NCBI GenBank assembly: GCA_900315075.1
Contig: OMXV01000012.1
Location: 1 to 64,000, forward strand
Direction: 5' to 3'
Source of the DNA: an uncultured Prevotellaceae bacterium
Lineage (GTDB): Bacteria > Bacteroidota > Bacteroidia > Bacteroidales > Bacteroidaceae
DNA length: 64,000 bases
The position numbers and the translations under genes were made by a program. Every line of letters starts with the position of its first letter. The stretch's first letter is position 1. This document shows positions 18,373-28,124 of the stretch, piece by piece. The notes under the pieces were generated by a model. That model saw only the letters and a program-made list of their open reading frames with translations. It ran no database searches and was not told the DNA's origin.

Positions 18373-19623
18373 TCAATCTTCAACGTCATCATACAGGAAA
18401 TCGTTGTAAGGATATTTCTGTACGTGTAGTTCGCGCACTTTCTTGTAAAGTGCCTGGCGGAACTCCTCGATGTTGATCTTCTCCTTGGCAGAGATAAACA
18501 AGCAGTTGTCGTTCAAACGGGCCATCCATGTGCGCTGCAGCTCATCGAGGGTAATGTTCTCCTTCGTGGCTGGTGTCAGATCGTCTGGTTCCTTATCCAC
18601 CCAGTGGTAGGCATCAATCTTGTTAAACACCATCATCATCGGTTTCTCGGCACAGCCTAATTCGCCTAATGTCTTTTCCACAACTTTGATTTGCTCTTCA
18701 AAGTCGGGGTGCGAGATATCGACAATGTGCAGCAACAGGTCTGCTTCGCGTGTCTCGTCAAGGGTTGATTTGAACGATTCAACAAGGTCAGTGGGCAGTT
18801 TGCGAATGAATCCCACTGTGTCGGCAAGAAGGAAGGGAAGGTTGTCAACTACTACCTTGCGCACGGTAGTGTCGAGAGTGGCAAATAATTTGTTCTCGGC
18901 GAAGACCTCACTCTTGGAGAGCAGGTTCATCAGTGTCGATTTGCCCACGTTAGTGTATCCCACAAGGGCTACGCGAATCATGCGGCCACGGTTCTTACGC
19001 TGGGTGGTCTTCTGCTTGTCGATTTCTAAAAGACGCTGTTTCAAGAGGGTGATGCGATGGAGGATGATACGGCGGTCCATTTCCAACTGTGTCTCACCAG
19101 GACCACGCAGACCCACAGAACCCTTGCCGCCACCAGAGCCGGAACCACCACCCTGGCGTTCCAGGTGAGTCCACAGGCGCTGCAGGCGTGGCAGCATATA
19201 GCGATATTGGGCCAGTTCTACCTGTGTCTTGGCATTGGCGGTCTGGGCACGCATGGCAAAAATGTCGAGAATCAATGAGGTGCGGTCTAAAATCTTCACC
19301 TGCAGTTCTTTCTCTATGTTGCGTATCTGCTTGGCACTCAGTTCGTCATCGAAAATCACCATGCCAATTTCACGCTCGGCATCGGCCTCACGCTCAATAT
19401 ATTCTTTGATTTCCTGAAGCTTACCCTTGCCCACATAGGACACCTGGCTCGGACTGACTAAGCGTTGCGTAAAACGTTTCACGGTGACAGCGCCGGCTGT
19501 GTCGGCCAAAAACTCCAGTTCATCAAGATATTCTTTGGTTTTAGCCTCGTCTTGATCTTTGGTAATTAGTCCTACCAATATCGCAGTCTCGGCCTTGACT
19601 TCGGATATTACAAATTCTTTCAT
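18373..19623 (-). CDS. hflX: GTPase HflX
   Basis: A 416-residue ribosome-associated GTPase. The N-terminal HflX domain contains the glycine-rich linker (QGGGSGSGGGKGSVGLRGPGETQLE), followed by a helical coiled-coil (RRIILHRITLLKQRLLEI). The G domain has the P-loop GYTNVGKST, G3 ADTVGFI and G4 NKID. HflX splits stalled or hibernating 70S ribosomes under stress. The size fits the family. It is the first gene of a short unit with DUF4954 40 bp downstream. The upstream 279 bp is shared with the divergent PIG-L gene. Confidence 0.95.
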   Translation of the reverse strand: MKEFVISEVKAETAILVGLITKDQDEAKTKEYLDELEFLADTAGAVTVKRFTQRLVSPSQVSYVGKGKLQEIKEYIEREADAEREIGMVIFDDELSAKQIRNIEKELQVKILDRTSLILDIFAMRAQTANAKTQVELAQYRYMLPRLQRLWTHLERQGGGSGSGGGKGSVGLRGPGETQLEMDRRIILHRITLLKQRLLEIDKQKTTQRKNRGRMIRVALVGYTNVGKSTLMNLLSKSEVFAENKLFATLDTTVRKVVVDNLPFLLADTVGFIRKLPTDLVESFKSTLDETREADLLLHIVDISHPDFEEQIKVVEKTLGELGCAEKPMMMVFNKIDAYHWVDKEPDDLTPATKENITLDELQRTWMARLNDNCLFISAKEKINIEEFRQALYKKVRELHVQKYPYNDFLYDDVED

Positions 19624-19794
19624 GCTTCTATAAAAAGCGTTTTAATTAGGTATGTATAAAATCATCGGCGAAATTAATAAAAAAGTCGCAAATATCATGC
19701 ACTTTCAAACAAAAAAATATTCACAAGTAAGATTATGGCTAAAATAATATAATTAATGTGTCATTTTGATAAAGTATTTTACAAATAAAAGTTG

Positions 19795-19802
19795 TATCTT
19801 TG
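19795..19802 (+). promoter_or_regulatory. -7 box upstream of the PIG-L gene
   Basis: TATCTTTG, a perfect match to TAnnTTTG, about 100 bp upstream of the start codon. It predicts a leader of roughly 90 nt that contains the inverted repeat at 19817-19892. Confidence 0.5.
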
Positions 19803-19816
19803 CAACGTTTTGTCAA

Positions 19817-19892
19817 TAAGTAGGTGAATAAAATTAGACTATAAAAACACCTACAAAAATGATAGTTACAGACAATTTTGATTACCTACTTA
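19817..19892 (+). promoter_or_regulatory. 19-bp imperfect inverted repeat in the PIG-L leader
   Basis: Arms TAAGTAGGTGAATAAAATT (19817-19835) and its near complement (19874-19892) pair at 16 of 19 positions. A third copy of the core, ACACCTAC, lies between them. It could be a paired operator or an mRNA stem in the leader downstream of the -7 box. Confidence 0.5.
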
Positions 19893-19902
19893 ATACTTTT
19901 GT

Positions 19903-21096
19903 ATGAACCTAAACCTTACATCCACCATTACTATGCCCGAGCACAAGTTGCGCAGGGAAGTTGTTGAGTTATGCCGCCAGACAGGCAAACCTCTGTTGAA
20001 ATTATCCACAAAAGACTACTTGGAACATGGCATGAGACATTGGGTAGAGAAATTCGGCTCTGCTGGTCTTGTCAACATAGAGGTGTTCAACGAGTTACAA
20101 CATACCATTACAGGATGGCCTGGGGGCAAGCCTAATGCCGATGACACTTTACGTCCTGAGCGGGCTAAGCCATTTCCCAAACGTGTGGTGGTGTTTTCAC
20201 CTCATCCCGACGACGATGTTATTTCGATGGGTGGCACTATCCGTCGCCTTATCCAACAAGGCAACGACGTGCATATAGCATACGAGACGAGTGGCGACAT
20301 TGCCGTCAATGACGATGAGGTGACGCGCTTCATGCACTTCATCAATGGATTCAACCGACTTTTTGCCAACGACTCCGATGGGGTGATTGACCGCACCTAC
20401 CAACAGATAAAACAATTTATGCGAAAGAAGCAGAAGGCTGAATTAGAAGCCTACGGCGATAACAAATACCTACATCCCACAGAGAAAGAACCTGTTATAG
20501 CCGATATTCCCGAGGTGCTTACCCTCAAAGGCCTCATCCGCCGTGGTGAAGCACGTTTAGCTTGCGCCTACAACAACATCCCAAGCGACCATATCCATTT
20601 CCTCGACCTTCCCTTCTATGAGTCGGGGACCATTGAGAAACTGCCTATGTCGGAACGAGATGTCTATCCCATCCAGAAATTGCTTGCCGACATCCAGCCC
20701 CATCAGATTTATGTGGCAGCCGACTTGGCCGACCCGCATGGCACTCATCGCAAATGTACAGATGCTGTACTGGCTGCCATTGACGAGGAGAAAAACATTG
20801 GCGCGGAATGGCTTAACGACTGCCGCGTGTGGATGTACCGTGGTGCCTGGGCAGAATGGGATGTTGCCGATATCGAAATGTGTGTGCCTATGAGTCCCGA
20901 GGAACTGCGTGAGAAGCGCAATGCCATCCTAAAGCACCAAAGTCAGATGGAAAGCGCTCCTTTCCTGGGCAATGACGAACGCCTGTTCTGGCAGCGTGCT
21001 GAAGACCGTAACCGTGAAACAGCTCGACGCTACGATGAACTGGGGCTGGCATGCTATGAAGCCATGGAGGCTTTTGTGGAGTATCGGTTTAGATAG
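19903..21096 (+). CDS. PIG-L/LmbE deacetylase-like protein related to the C-terminal half of Bacteroidetes NagB fusions
   Basis: A 397-residue protein with the PIG-L motif SPHPDDDVISMGG (about residues 99-111), where His and the Asp pair bind zinc, and a downstream DPHGTHRKC segment. In Bacteroidetes many glucosamine-6-phosphate deaminases are about 660 residues: an N-terminal NagB domain plus this C-terminal domain. Conserved linker text (LKLSTKDYLEHG, FNELQHTITGWPGGKPNADD) is present here, but the about 270-residue NagB domain is absent. The first residues (MNLNLTSTITMPE) still resemble the NagB fusion start, suggesting an internal deletion. Family membership is firm; the substrate is unknown. 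A Leu/Lys-rich start and no signal peptide point to the cytoplasm. Confidence 0.8.
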   Translation: MNLNLTSTITMPEHKLRREVVELCRQTGKPLLKLSTKDYLEHGMRHWVEKFGSAGLVNIEVFNELQHTITGWPGGKPNADDTLRPERAKPFPKRVVVFSPHPDDDVISMGGTIRRLIQQGNDVHIAYETSGDIAVNDDEVTRFMHFINGFNRLFANDSDGVIDRTYQQIKQFMRKKQKAELEAYGDNKYLHPTEKEPVIADIPEVLTLKGLIRRGEARLACAYNNIPSDHIHFLDLPFYESGTIEKLPMSERDVYPIQKLLADIQPHQIYVAADLADPHGTHRKCTDAVLAAIDEEKNIGAEWLNDCRVWMYRGAWAEWDVADIEMCVPMSPEELREKRNAILKHQSQMESAPFLGNDERLFWQRAEDRNRETARRYDELGLACYEAMEAFVEYRFR

Positions 21097-21216
21097 TTAG
21101 GAGTTGGCTTCCGTCTTTTTGACATTTTTAGGGGTGAAATCATGGAAAAATGTTACTTTTTTAGGCGATTTCGTGTTAATATTCACAAAAGAGGGTGGTT
21201 TTTCATTCTGTTTTCG

Positions 21217-21224
21217 TACCTTTG
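21217..21224 (+). promoter_or_regulatory. -7 box of the XRE-cupin promoter
   Basis: TACCTTTG matches TAnnTTTG and sits 34 bp before the chosen ATG (21258). It supports this start over the upstream in-frame ATG at 21195, which would lie ahead of the transcription start. Confidence 0.6.
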
Positions 21225-21257
21225 CACCTCAAAATAAACAACTATCTTTTTATACTT

Positions 21258-21833
21258 ATGTCAAGTCAAATCATTGTAGGAGCAAAGATTAAAGGGATTA
21301 GAGAATCCAAGAATCTCAGTATTGATGAAATAGCAGAGCGTAGTGGTCTGTCTGTTGAACAAATCAGTTCGATAGAGAATGACGTGAACCTACCCTCTCT
21401 TGGTCCGTTAATCAAAATAGCCAGAGCATTGGGGGTACGTTTAGGCACCTTCCTTGACGACAACGAAGAATTAGGCCCTGCCATCTGCCGTGCCGAAGAA
21501 CGAGCCAACAGCATCAGTTTTTCCAACGATGCCACCGATGCCCGCAAAAACATGGACTACCACCCACTGGCACAGCATAAGACGGGTCGCCATATGGAAC
21601 CCTTTATTATTGACATTCAACCCAATGAGGCCCAGGAGTTCAAACTCTCCGCACACGAAGGTGAGGAGTTTATCTATGTGCTTAGCGGTGAGGTGGAAAT
21701 AGCCTACGGCAAACAGATTTATACACTCCGTGAGGGTGATAGCATCTTCTACGACTCCATCATCAAGCACCATGTGCATGGTGCCGCCGGCAAGTCAGCC
21801 AAAATCCTCGCAGTGGTGTATATTCCTTTTTAG
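21258..21833 (+). CDS. XRE-family regulator with C-terminal cupin domain
   Basis: A 191-residue protein: an N-terminal helix-turn-helix ([32 protein letters not shown], about residues 9-40) and a C-terminal cupin (about 120-190, [30 protein letters not shown]). The start at MSSQIIVG is preferred because an upstream ATG adds 21 residues unlike the family and precedes the predicted transcription start. Such XRE-cupin proteins sense a small ligand in the cupin pocket. It is followed after 44 bp by an acyl-CoA synthetase gene, a pairing common in Bacteroidetes, so it probably controls this neighbour. The ligand is unknown and could be an acyl compound. Confidence 0.9.
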   Translation: MSSQIIVGAKIKGIRESKNLSIDEIAERSGLSVEQISSIENDVNLPSLGPLIKIARALGVRLGTFLDDNEELGPAICRAEERANSISFSNDATDARKNMDYHPLAQHKTGRHMEPFIIDIQPNEAQEFKLSAHEGEEFIYVLSGEVEIAYGKQIYTLREGDSIFYDSIIKHHVHGAAGKSAKILAVVYIPF

Positions 21834-21877
21834 AGCTTGCCTCTAATCCACTCAAAAACTCAAGAACTTATATACTC

Positions 21878-23533
21878 ATGATACAACAACTATATGAACG
21901 GACGCTGGGCGACTGGCTGGAATATTGGGCGGAGAAGACTCCCGACAAAGAGTATATCGTTTATTCAGACCGCGACCTGCGTTTCACCTGGAAAGTTTTC
22001 AACGAGCGAGTCGATAACTTAGCCAAAGGTTTGCTTGCCATCGGAGTAAAGAAAGGCAGCAACGTGGGCATCTGGGCCACCAATGTGCCCGACTGGCTCA
22101 CATTCTTGTATGCCACAGCAAAAATCGGTGCCGTTTTGGTGACTGTCAATACTAACTACAAGCAGAAAGAGTTGGAGTATCTCTGCGAGAACTCCGACAT
22201 GCACACACTTTGCATCACCGATGGTACATGGGACTGCGACTATGTGGATATGACCTATAAGATGCTCCCCGAACTACGTGAATGTGAGCGTGGCCATCTG
22301 CAAAGTAAACGTTTCCCATGCATGAAGAATGTGGTGTATATCGGCATGGAGAAATACCGTGGTATGTTCAACACCGCCGAATTATTACTGCTCGGTCAGA
22401 ACATCGAGGACGAGACACTCGCAGAAGTGAAAAAGAATGTCAGTTGCCATGATGTGGTGAATATGCAATATACCTCGGGCACCACAGGATTCCCTAAGGG
22501 TGTGATGCTCACTCACTACAATATTTCCAATGACGGTTTTATCACAGGTGAGAACATGGAATTTACCAGTGACGACAAATTGTGCGTCTGTGTTCCCTTG
22601 TTCCATTGTTTTGGCGTGGTGCTTGCTACGATGAACTGTCTGACACATGGTTGCACACAGGTGATGGTCGAGAAGTTCGACCCGTTAGTCGTACTGGCCT
22701 CCATCCACAAGGAGCGTTGTACTGCTGTTTATGGTGTTCCCACGATGTTTATTGCAGAACTCAATCATCCGATGTTCAATATGTTCGACATGAGTTCACT
22801 TCGCACAGGCATCATGGCAGGTTCACTCTGTCCGATTGAGTTGATGAAAGTGGTTAGCGAGAAGATGTTCTTGACCATCACAAGTGTCTATGGCCTCACA
22901 GAAAGTTCGCCTGGAATGACCCAGTCCAACATTCACGACTCATTTGAGAAACGTTGCACCACAGTAGGGCGCGACTTCCCCTTTGTTGAAGTGAAAGTGC
23001 TCGACCCAGAGACAGGTGAGGAGTGTCCTGTGGGCGTTCAAGGAGAAATGTGTTGCCGCGGCTTCAATGTCATGAAAGGCTACTACAAAAACCCTGAAGC
23101 CACCGCAGAGGTTATCGACAAGAATGGGTTCCTGCACTCTGGCGACCTCGGTGTGAAAGACGAAGAAGGCTACTATCGTATCACTGGACGTATCAAGGAT
23201 ATGATTATCCGTGGTGGTGAGAATGTTTATCCAAGAGAGATAGAGGAGTTCCTTTATCACATGCCAGGCATCAAGGATGTGCAAGTGGCTGCCGTACCTT
23301 CAAAGAAATATGGCGAGGAAGTGGGTGCCTTCATCATTCTGCATGAGGGCGTAAAGATGGAACCTGAGGATGTTCGTGACTTCTGTAAGGGAAAAATCGC
23401 TCGTTATAAGACACCCAAATATGTCTTCTTCGTTGATGAATTCCCATTGACTGGCTCAGGAAAAATCCAAAAATTTAAACTCAAGGAACTGAGCCTCGAA
23501 CTTTGCAAAAAACAGGGGATAGAAGTGATTTAA
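21878..23533 (+). CDS. AMP-dependent acyl-CoA synthetase (fatty-acyl ligase)
   Basis: A 551-residue member of the ANL superfamily. Motifs: the ATP-binding [16 protein letters not shown] (about 197-212), the A5-like YGLTESSPG, the A7/A8 motifs [37 protein letters not shown], and the catalytic Lys motif [13 protein letters not shown] near the C-terminus. These suit activation of a carboxylate (medium- or long-chain acid) to acyl-AMP and acyl-CoA. It is cytoplasmic and in an operon with the XRE-cupin regulator. The chain-length preference cannot be read from the sequence. Confidence 0.92.
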   Translation: MIQQLYERTLGDWLEYWAEKTPDKEYIVYSDRDLRFTWKVFNERVDNLAKGLLAIGVKKGSNVGIWATNVPDWLTFLYATAKIGAVLVTVNTNYKQKELEYLCENSDMHTLCITDGTWDCDYVDMTYKMLPELRECERGHLQSKRFPCMKNVVYIGMEKYRGMFNTAELLLLGQNIEDETLAEVKKNVSCHDVVNMQYTSGTTGFPKGVMLTHYNISNDGFITGENMEFTSDDKLCVCVPLFHCFGVVLATMNCLTHGCTQVMVEKFDPLVVLASIHKERCTAVYGVPTMFIAELNHPMFNMFDMSSLRTGIMAGSLCPIELMKVVSEKMFLTITSVYGLTESSPGMTQSNIHDSFEKRCTTVGRDFPFVEVKVLDPETGEECPVGVQGEMCCRGFNVMKGYYKNPEATAEVIDKNGFLHSGDLGVKDEEGYYRITGRIKDMIIRGGENVYPREIEEFLYHMPGIKDVQVAAVPSKKYGEEVGAFIILHEGVKMEPEDVRDFCKGKIARYKTPKYVFFVDEFPLTGSGKIQKFKLKELSLELCKKQGIEVI

Positions 23534-23547
23534 CTCCTAACTATCTC

Positions 23548-24066
23548 ATGCATATTCGCCCTGCAAAAATAAGTGACGCAGAGGCCCTTTTGGCCATCTA
23601 TGCGCCCTACATCACCGACACCGCCGTCACCTTCGAATACGATGTGCCGGCGGTGGAGGATTTTTGCCAGCGTATTGTGCAGGTGCAGCAGCATTTCCCG
23701 TGGCTGGTGGCTGAGGAGAATGGGCATGTCATGGGCTATGCTTACGCCAACACATTCAAGGCTCGTGCAGCCTATCAATGGTCGGTCGAGACTTCTATCT
23801 ATGTTGATAGGAACTTAAAGCATCGGGGTATTGGCCTGCTGCTTCATGAGGCATTGGAGGCAGCACTAAAGTCCCAAGGTATTCTCAATATGAATGCCTG
23901 TATTTCTTACATTGAGCATGAAGATGAATATCTAACTCATGAAAGCGTTCGTTTTCATGAACGTATGGGTTACAAGCGTGTGGCCCATTTCCATCTCTGC
24001 GGTCGCAAATTCAACCGCTGGTACGACATGATATGGATGGAAAAACTCATTGGAAAACATGAATAA
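23548..24066 (+). CDS. GNAT N-acetyltransferase, phosphinothricin acetyltransferase-like
   Basis: The ATG at 23548 gives 172 residues beginning MHIRPAKISDAEALLAIY, the usual start of this family; the longer frame from 23503 overlaps the previous gene and is rejected. The core is PAT/MddA-like: VTFEYDVPAVEDF, WLVAEENGHVMGYAYANTFKAR and the acetyl-CoA loop RNLKHRGIGLLLHEA (Q/RxxGxG/A form). Family members acetylate small amines such as methionine sulfoximine or phosphinothricin analogues. It begins 14 bp after the acyl-CoA synthetase gene and may be co-transcribed. The physiological substrate is not known. Confidence 0.85.
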   Translation: MHIRPAKISDAEALLAIYAPYITDTAVTFEYDVPAVEDFCQRIVQVQQHFPWLVAEENGHVMGYAYANTFKARAAYQWSVETSIYVDRNLKHRGIGLLLHEALEAALKSQGILNMNACISYIEHEDEYLTHESVRFHERMGYKRVAHFHLCGRKFNRWYDMIWMEKLIGKHE

Positions 24067-24126
24067 GTTCCCAGCTACATTTCATTTTTTTTCATTTGGA
24101 GAAATCCCATACATATATCACCTTAA

Positions 24127-24147
24127 AACCTGCAAGCGAAGCGACCT
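24127..24147 (-). repeat. Copy of the 21-bp GCTTCGCTTGCAGG repeat
   Basis: The reverse complement of this 21-bp segment occurs exactly twice downstream of the GH10-CE1 gene (63745-63765 and 63809-63829). It lies in the 198-bp gap between GNAT and GH3. Confidence 0.85.
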
Positions 24148-24240
24148 ATAAACCATAAAACCAGACGAAACTGGAGCTTGCGAAAGTTGAGAAAATAAGA
24201 AAAACTCTATCACCCTGAGTCTTTATTCGTTTTTTTTGCC

Positions 24241-24248
24241 TATATTTG
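24241..24248 (+). promoter_or_regulatory. -7 box of the GH3 promoter
   Basis: TATATTTG, matching TAnnTTTG, 16 bp before the GH3 start codon. The short leader is typical for Bacteroidetes. Confidence 0.5.
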
Positions 24249-24264
24249 CAAAAAAAATAAGCAA

Positions 24265-26586
24265 ATGAAGAAAATTTTAGTAATGTGTATGACTGCATTT
24301 CTGGTAGGATGTAATGCTGTTGATATGGAGGAAAGAGTCAATGAACTCTACGACAAGATGTCTCAAGAAGAGCGTATCGCTCAGTTGTGCAGTGGGTATA
24401 TGAACGAGTATTTCGACGAGAATGGTGTCTTAGATACCGTGAAATGTCGTAAAGAGATGCCTTATGGAATAGGACATTTTTCGCAATATGCCAGTCAGGC
24501 ACCCACCGACCCCAATGTGCTTCGCGACCGTGTTGCTATTATGCAGGAATGGTTGATGAAGAATACCCCCAATGGTATTCCGGCACTTTTCCACGAGGAG
24601 GTTCTTTCAGGCGTCAATACCAGTGGTGCCACCATCTATCCTCAACAGATAGGACAGGCCTGTTCCTTTAATCCCGAATTGGCAGAATTGAAGACACGTC
24701 AGACTGGCATCGCCATGCGTAAGATGGGTGGTGTGCTATCGCTTTCGCCGATGGTGGATGTTTGCCGCACCCCATCTTTCAACCGGTTGGAAGAATCGTA
24801 TGGCGAGGATGGCTATCTCTCAGCGGTAATGGGCACAGCCTTTGTGAAGGGACTTCAGCAGGATGACCTTCGGAAGGGTGTTGGTGCATGCTCAAAACAC
24901 TACCTCGGTTATGGAGGCGGTGGAGATGCCGACGAGAAAGAAATGATGGAAGAGATACTGCTTCCTCATGAGACCATGATACGACTGGCAGGAAGCAAGG
25001 TGGTCATGCCTGGCTATCATGCCGTACATGGAACTAACTGCGTGGCCAATAAAGAAATTCTTGAAGACATCCTTAGAGGCTATGTTGGTTTCGACGGCAT
25101 GGTGGTGAGCGACTATACCGCTATTGACCAACTGCCAGACTCTGATGTGGTACAGAAGGCAGCTGCTGCCATCAACAATGGCAATGACGTAGATTTCCCA
25201 CGTGGTGCCAACTACCGCCATCTGCAAGAAGCCATTGACAAGGGCCTTGTGAAACCCGAAACGTTCGAACGCGCTGTGAAGAATGTGCTGCGACAGAAAT
25301 TCCGCGCCGGACTATTAGACAAAGATCCATATCTTTATAGTAAAGAGAAAATCGTCCTCGACACCCCCGAGGAGCGACAGACCGCCTACGACATCGCCGC
25401 ACAGTCGGTGGTGCTGTTGGAGAACAATGGCATTCTGCCTCTGAAGGACAAACAAAAGATACTGTTGACAGGTCCTAATGCCAATTCCATGTGGGCTATG
25501 TGTGGCGACTACTCCTTCCCAGCCATGACCTATTTCTGGAAAATGGTTACCGAAGACCTGGACCATCCACATGTCATCGGACTGCTCGAGGGAATGAAGT
25601 TGCGCAAATCTGCCGATGTTGAGATTCTGTATTCTCGTGGATGTGACTGGACGGAGGATATAGAGACAAAATACACGAAAAGTGGTGACGAACGGGCATG
25701 GGAATATTACATATTGCATCGTAAAGTGGAGTCTGGTGAGAAAGCCGACCGTCAGGAAGCACTTCAAATGGCTGCTCAAAGCGATGTGATTGTCGCTGCG
25801 GTCGGCGAGAATGTGATGCTTTGTGGTGAAAACCGCGACCGCCAAGGTCTCCGACTTCCTGGAAAACAAGAACAATTTGTAGAAGAATTATTGAAGACAG
25901 GCAAACCTGTAGTTTTGGTGATTTTCGGTGGCCGTGCACAAGTGGTGTCGGGCATCGCTGAGCGGTGTGCAGCAGTCATTCAGGCATGGTATCCCGGTGA
26001 GGAGGGTGGCAATGCGGTGGCTGATATCCTCTATGGCAAGATTTCTCCTTCAGCAAAACTGTCTGTCAGTTATCCGAATACAGAAATATATGAGCCTATC
26101 TGCTATAATTATAGTGCTCAGCAAGACCCACGCATCCAGTGGCCCTTCGGCTATGGTTTAAGTTACACATCCTTTGAATATAGTAATTTGGCCTTGACCA
26201 ACGAGGCTGCGACCACTGATGAGAATGTAACTCTCACTTTCGATGTGAAAAACACTGGAAAAATGGCTGCCGATGAGATTGCCCAGGTCTATCTTTCGCC
26301 CACAGAAGACAATCAGCAGATACGTCCCATTCAGTTGCAGGGCTTTGCTCGCGTGTCGCTTCAGCCAGGTGAGAGCAAGAAAATAAAGGTGTCCCTCCAA
26401 ACTGAGCAATTCGGTTTCTACAGCAATCAAGGAAAGCGGCAATGGAACATCAATCCCGGCACATTTATCGTTAAAATTGGTGCCTCCTCTACCGACATCC
26501 GCCTGCAAGGAAAAATCACATTGAAGGGTGACCCCCTCAGCAAACCCTTGCGTGAGAAATATTTCTCAAAGAGCGAAGTGGAGTAG
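24265..26586 (+). CDS. GH3 family glycosidase, lipoprotein (beta-glucosidase/beta-xylosidase type)
   Basis: A 773-residue lipoprotein (MKKILVMCMTAFLVGCN, lipobox Cys16). The N-terminal GH3 barrel has LSLSPMVDVCRTPSFNRLEESYGED and the nucleophile motif VVSDYTAID. The C-terminal sandwich has the acid/base region GENVMLCGENRDR. It ends in a fibronectin III-like domain (FDVKNTGKMAADEIAQVYLSP). The family hydrolyses beta-linked glucose or xylose from non-reducing ends. In P. ruminicola a GH3 beta-xylosidase works with Xyn10D-Fae1A, so xylo-oligosaccharide activity is a reasonable guess, but this gene is 35 kb from the xylanase and the specificity is not readable. The Cys motif implies anchoring to a membrane. 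Confidence 0.88.
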   Translation: MKKILVMCMTAFLVGCNAVDMEERVNELYDKMSQEERIAQLCSGYMNEYFDENGVLDTVKCRKEMPYGIGHFSQYASQAPTDPNVLRDRVAIMQEWLMKNTPNGIPALFHEEVLSGVNTSGATIYPQQIGQACSFNPELAELKTRQTGIAMRKMGGVLSLSPMVDVCRTPSFNRLEESYGEDGYLSAVMGTAFVKGLQQDDLRKGVGACSKHYLGYGGGGDADEKEMMEEILLPHETMIRLAGSKVVMPGYHAVHGTNCVANKEILEDILRGYVGFDGMVVSDYTAIDQLPDSDVVQKAAAAINNGNDVDFPRGANYRHLQEAIDKGLVKPETFERAVKNVLRQKFRAGLLDKDPYLYSKEKIVLDTPEERQTAYDIAAQSVVLLENNGILPLKDKQKILLTGPNANSMWAMCGDYSFPAMTYFWKMVTEDLDHPHVIGLLEGMKLRKSADVEILYSRGCDWTEDIETKYTKSGDERAWEYYILHRKVESGEKADRQEALQMAAQSDVIVAAVGENVMLCGENRDRQGLRLPGKQEQFVEELLKTGKPVVLVIFGGRAQVVSGIAERCAAVIQAWYPGEEGGNAVADILYGKISPSAKLSVSYPNTEIYEPICYNYSAQQDPRIQWPFGYGLSYTSFEYSNLALTNEAATTDENVTLTFDVKNTGKMAADEIAQVYLSPTEDNQQIRPIQLQGFARVSLQPGESKKIKVSLQTEQFGFYSNQGKRQWNINPGTFIVKIGASSTDIRLQGKITLKGDPLSKPLREKYFSKSEVE

Positions 26587-26706
26587 CGTTGCCTTGGGAT
26601 GATTGCTCGTTAGCCTTATAGACTGTCTGGGTATAAATGCACTCGCGAAACTTAAATCCGAAATTTAAAAATCAGACAAATCCGTAGTCTTTAATAGAAA
26701 TATCCA

Positions 26707-27522
26707 ATGAAAAGAAAAGTTACATTTTTAGCCGTTGCGTTATTATTTGCGCAGTTGATGGTCGCACAGACCTACAAGACTGTCAGTGACATCAGTTATA
26801 CTACCAAGAAAGACCCCTACGCTGTGGAGCGACTGAAATTAGACGTTTATTATCCAGAGGGCGCCAAAGACTGTCCTGTGGTGGTGTGGTATCATGGTGG
26901 TGGTTTGGAGGCAGGCAGCAAGGAAATTCCCCAGAAACTAAAAAACAAAGGTCTTGTGGTGGTCGGTGTGAATTATCGTCTTTTGCCCAAGGTAAACATT
27001 AGCGAATTGCTTGATGACGCGGCAGAGTCGATGGCATGGGTGTTCAAGCACATTGGTGAGTATGGTGGCGACACCAAGAAAATTGTCGTAACAGGACATT
27101 CTGCCGGTGGTTATATTTCGATGATGCTCTGTCTGAATAAGGCATGGCTTGCCAACTATGGCATCGATGCCGACGATGTGATGATGTATGTGCCCTTCAG
27201 TGGTCAGGCTATCACCCATTACAATGTCCGCAAGATGCAGGGACTTCCGCCCTTGCAGCCCACCATTGACGAGTTTGCACCGCTCTATTGGGTACGCAAA
27301 GACTGTCCGCCATTGGTGCTCATCTGCGGTGACCGTGAGTTAGAACTCTATGGACGTTATGACGAGAACCAATACCTTGCCCGCATGATGAAATTGGTGG
27401 GACATCAAGAGACTTATCTCTATGAAATCGATGGCCATGGCCATGGTGGCATGGTGGAGCCAAGTTTCCATATCCTCGAAACCCACCTCAACAAAATGCT
27501 CGGCAAACCAGTGAATCCATGA
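26707..27522 (+). CDS. Secreted alpha/beta-hydrolase, carboxylesterase type
   Basis: A 271-residue protein with a signal peptide (about residues 1-20, ending VAQ). The oxyanion-hole motif HGGG is in WYHGGGLEAG, the nucleophile elbow is GHSAGG (about 137-142), and the Asp and His of the triad are in LICGDRELELYG and DGHGHGGMVEP. This is the HSL/BD-FAE-type esterase group, which includes acetyl esterases on oligosaccharides. It follows the GH3 gene by 120 bp and may work with it on acetylated sugars. The substrate is inferred only from context. Confidence 0.85.
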   Translation: MKRKVTFLAVALLFAQLMVAQTYKTVSDISYTTKKDPYAVERLKLDVYYPEGAKDCPVVVWYHGGGLEAGSKEIPQKLKNKGLVVVGVNYRLLPKVNISELLDDAAESMAWVFKHIGEYGGDTKKIVVTGHSAGGYISMMLCLNKAWLANYGIDADDVMMYVPFSGQAITHYNVRKMQGLPPLQPTIDEFAPLYWVRKDCPPLVLICGDRELELYGRYDENQYLARMMKLVGHQETYLYEIDGHGHGGMVEPSFHILETHLNKMLGKPVNP

Positions 27523-27580
27523 ATTAAGGGGGTAAAAAGGTGTTAAAGGATGTCGGCATTGACAATCAAAGTAGGGACAT

Positions 27581-27843
27581 ACCCCGTGTATGTCCGAAAA
27601 ACTACATTAATTGATAAGTCACGAATTTGCGAATTAGAGAATTATTTCAACTAATGATAGAATTATTGTGAATTATAGAATTGATGTTAGCCCTCCAAAC
27701 TGCAGCTTGCATTGGATATTTGGCTTGCCAAATACTCTGAAATTCTATAAAATTCAAATAGCATACAAGATAATTCTCTAATTCTCAAATTCGTGATGTG
27801 AAAATAAAACAGTGATTAGACGTAGTTACCCCGTGTATGTCCG
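27581..27843. repeat. MITE-like inverted repeat bounded by 16-bp direct repeats
   Basis: Two exact copies of ACCCCGTGTATGTCCG (27581-27596, 27828-27843) bound a 231-bp AT-rich segment. Inside, 27-bp arms at 27619-27645 and 27770-27796 are inverted at 26 of 27 positions, and short AACTAC/GTAGTT ends lie next to the direct repeats. This has the shape of a non-coding miniature transposon with target duplication. No transposase lies inside, and the parent element is unknown. Confidence 0.6.
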
Positions 27844-28124
27844 CTTCTTTCTTCTATGGAGCAAATGTAATCACTCATCTCATTCTCACAAACTAATTTT
27901 TCATCAAAAAAATCCCTTACAAATCATTGTACTTTGAAAAATAATCCCTATATTCGCAAACGCTACCTTTAGTGGATTTCCAGTATAGAAATACCACTAT
28001 CGGGTGAGCACTACATAATGGGAAAAAGCGTCACACGATGCTTTGTCGATTGGCTGATGAAACCTCGGAAATTTCATGTGAGTGCCTAAGACATTAGCAG
28101 AGTTTGATGCCATGGGTATGCTGA
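27844..28124. other. Non-coding stretch with short decayed frames
   Basis: No gene is supported. Only short frames are present, for example one reading KTLAEFDAMGMLNVSP that stops at 28140, inside the hairpin that follows. The region may be decayed coding sequence. Nothing else is recognised. Confidence 0.4.

Noticed and set aside
27571..27596. Terminator after the esterase gene
   Set aside because: The GGACATA/TATGTCC stem is short and followed only by a brief A run; the segment is better explained as part of the MITE-like element.
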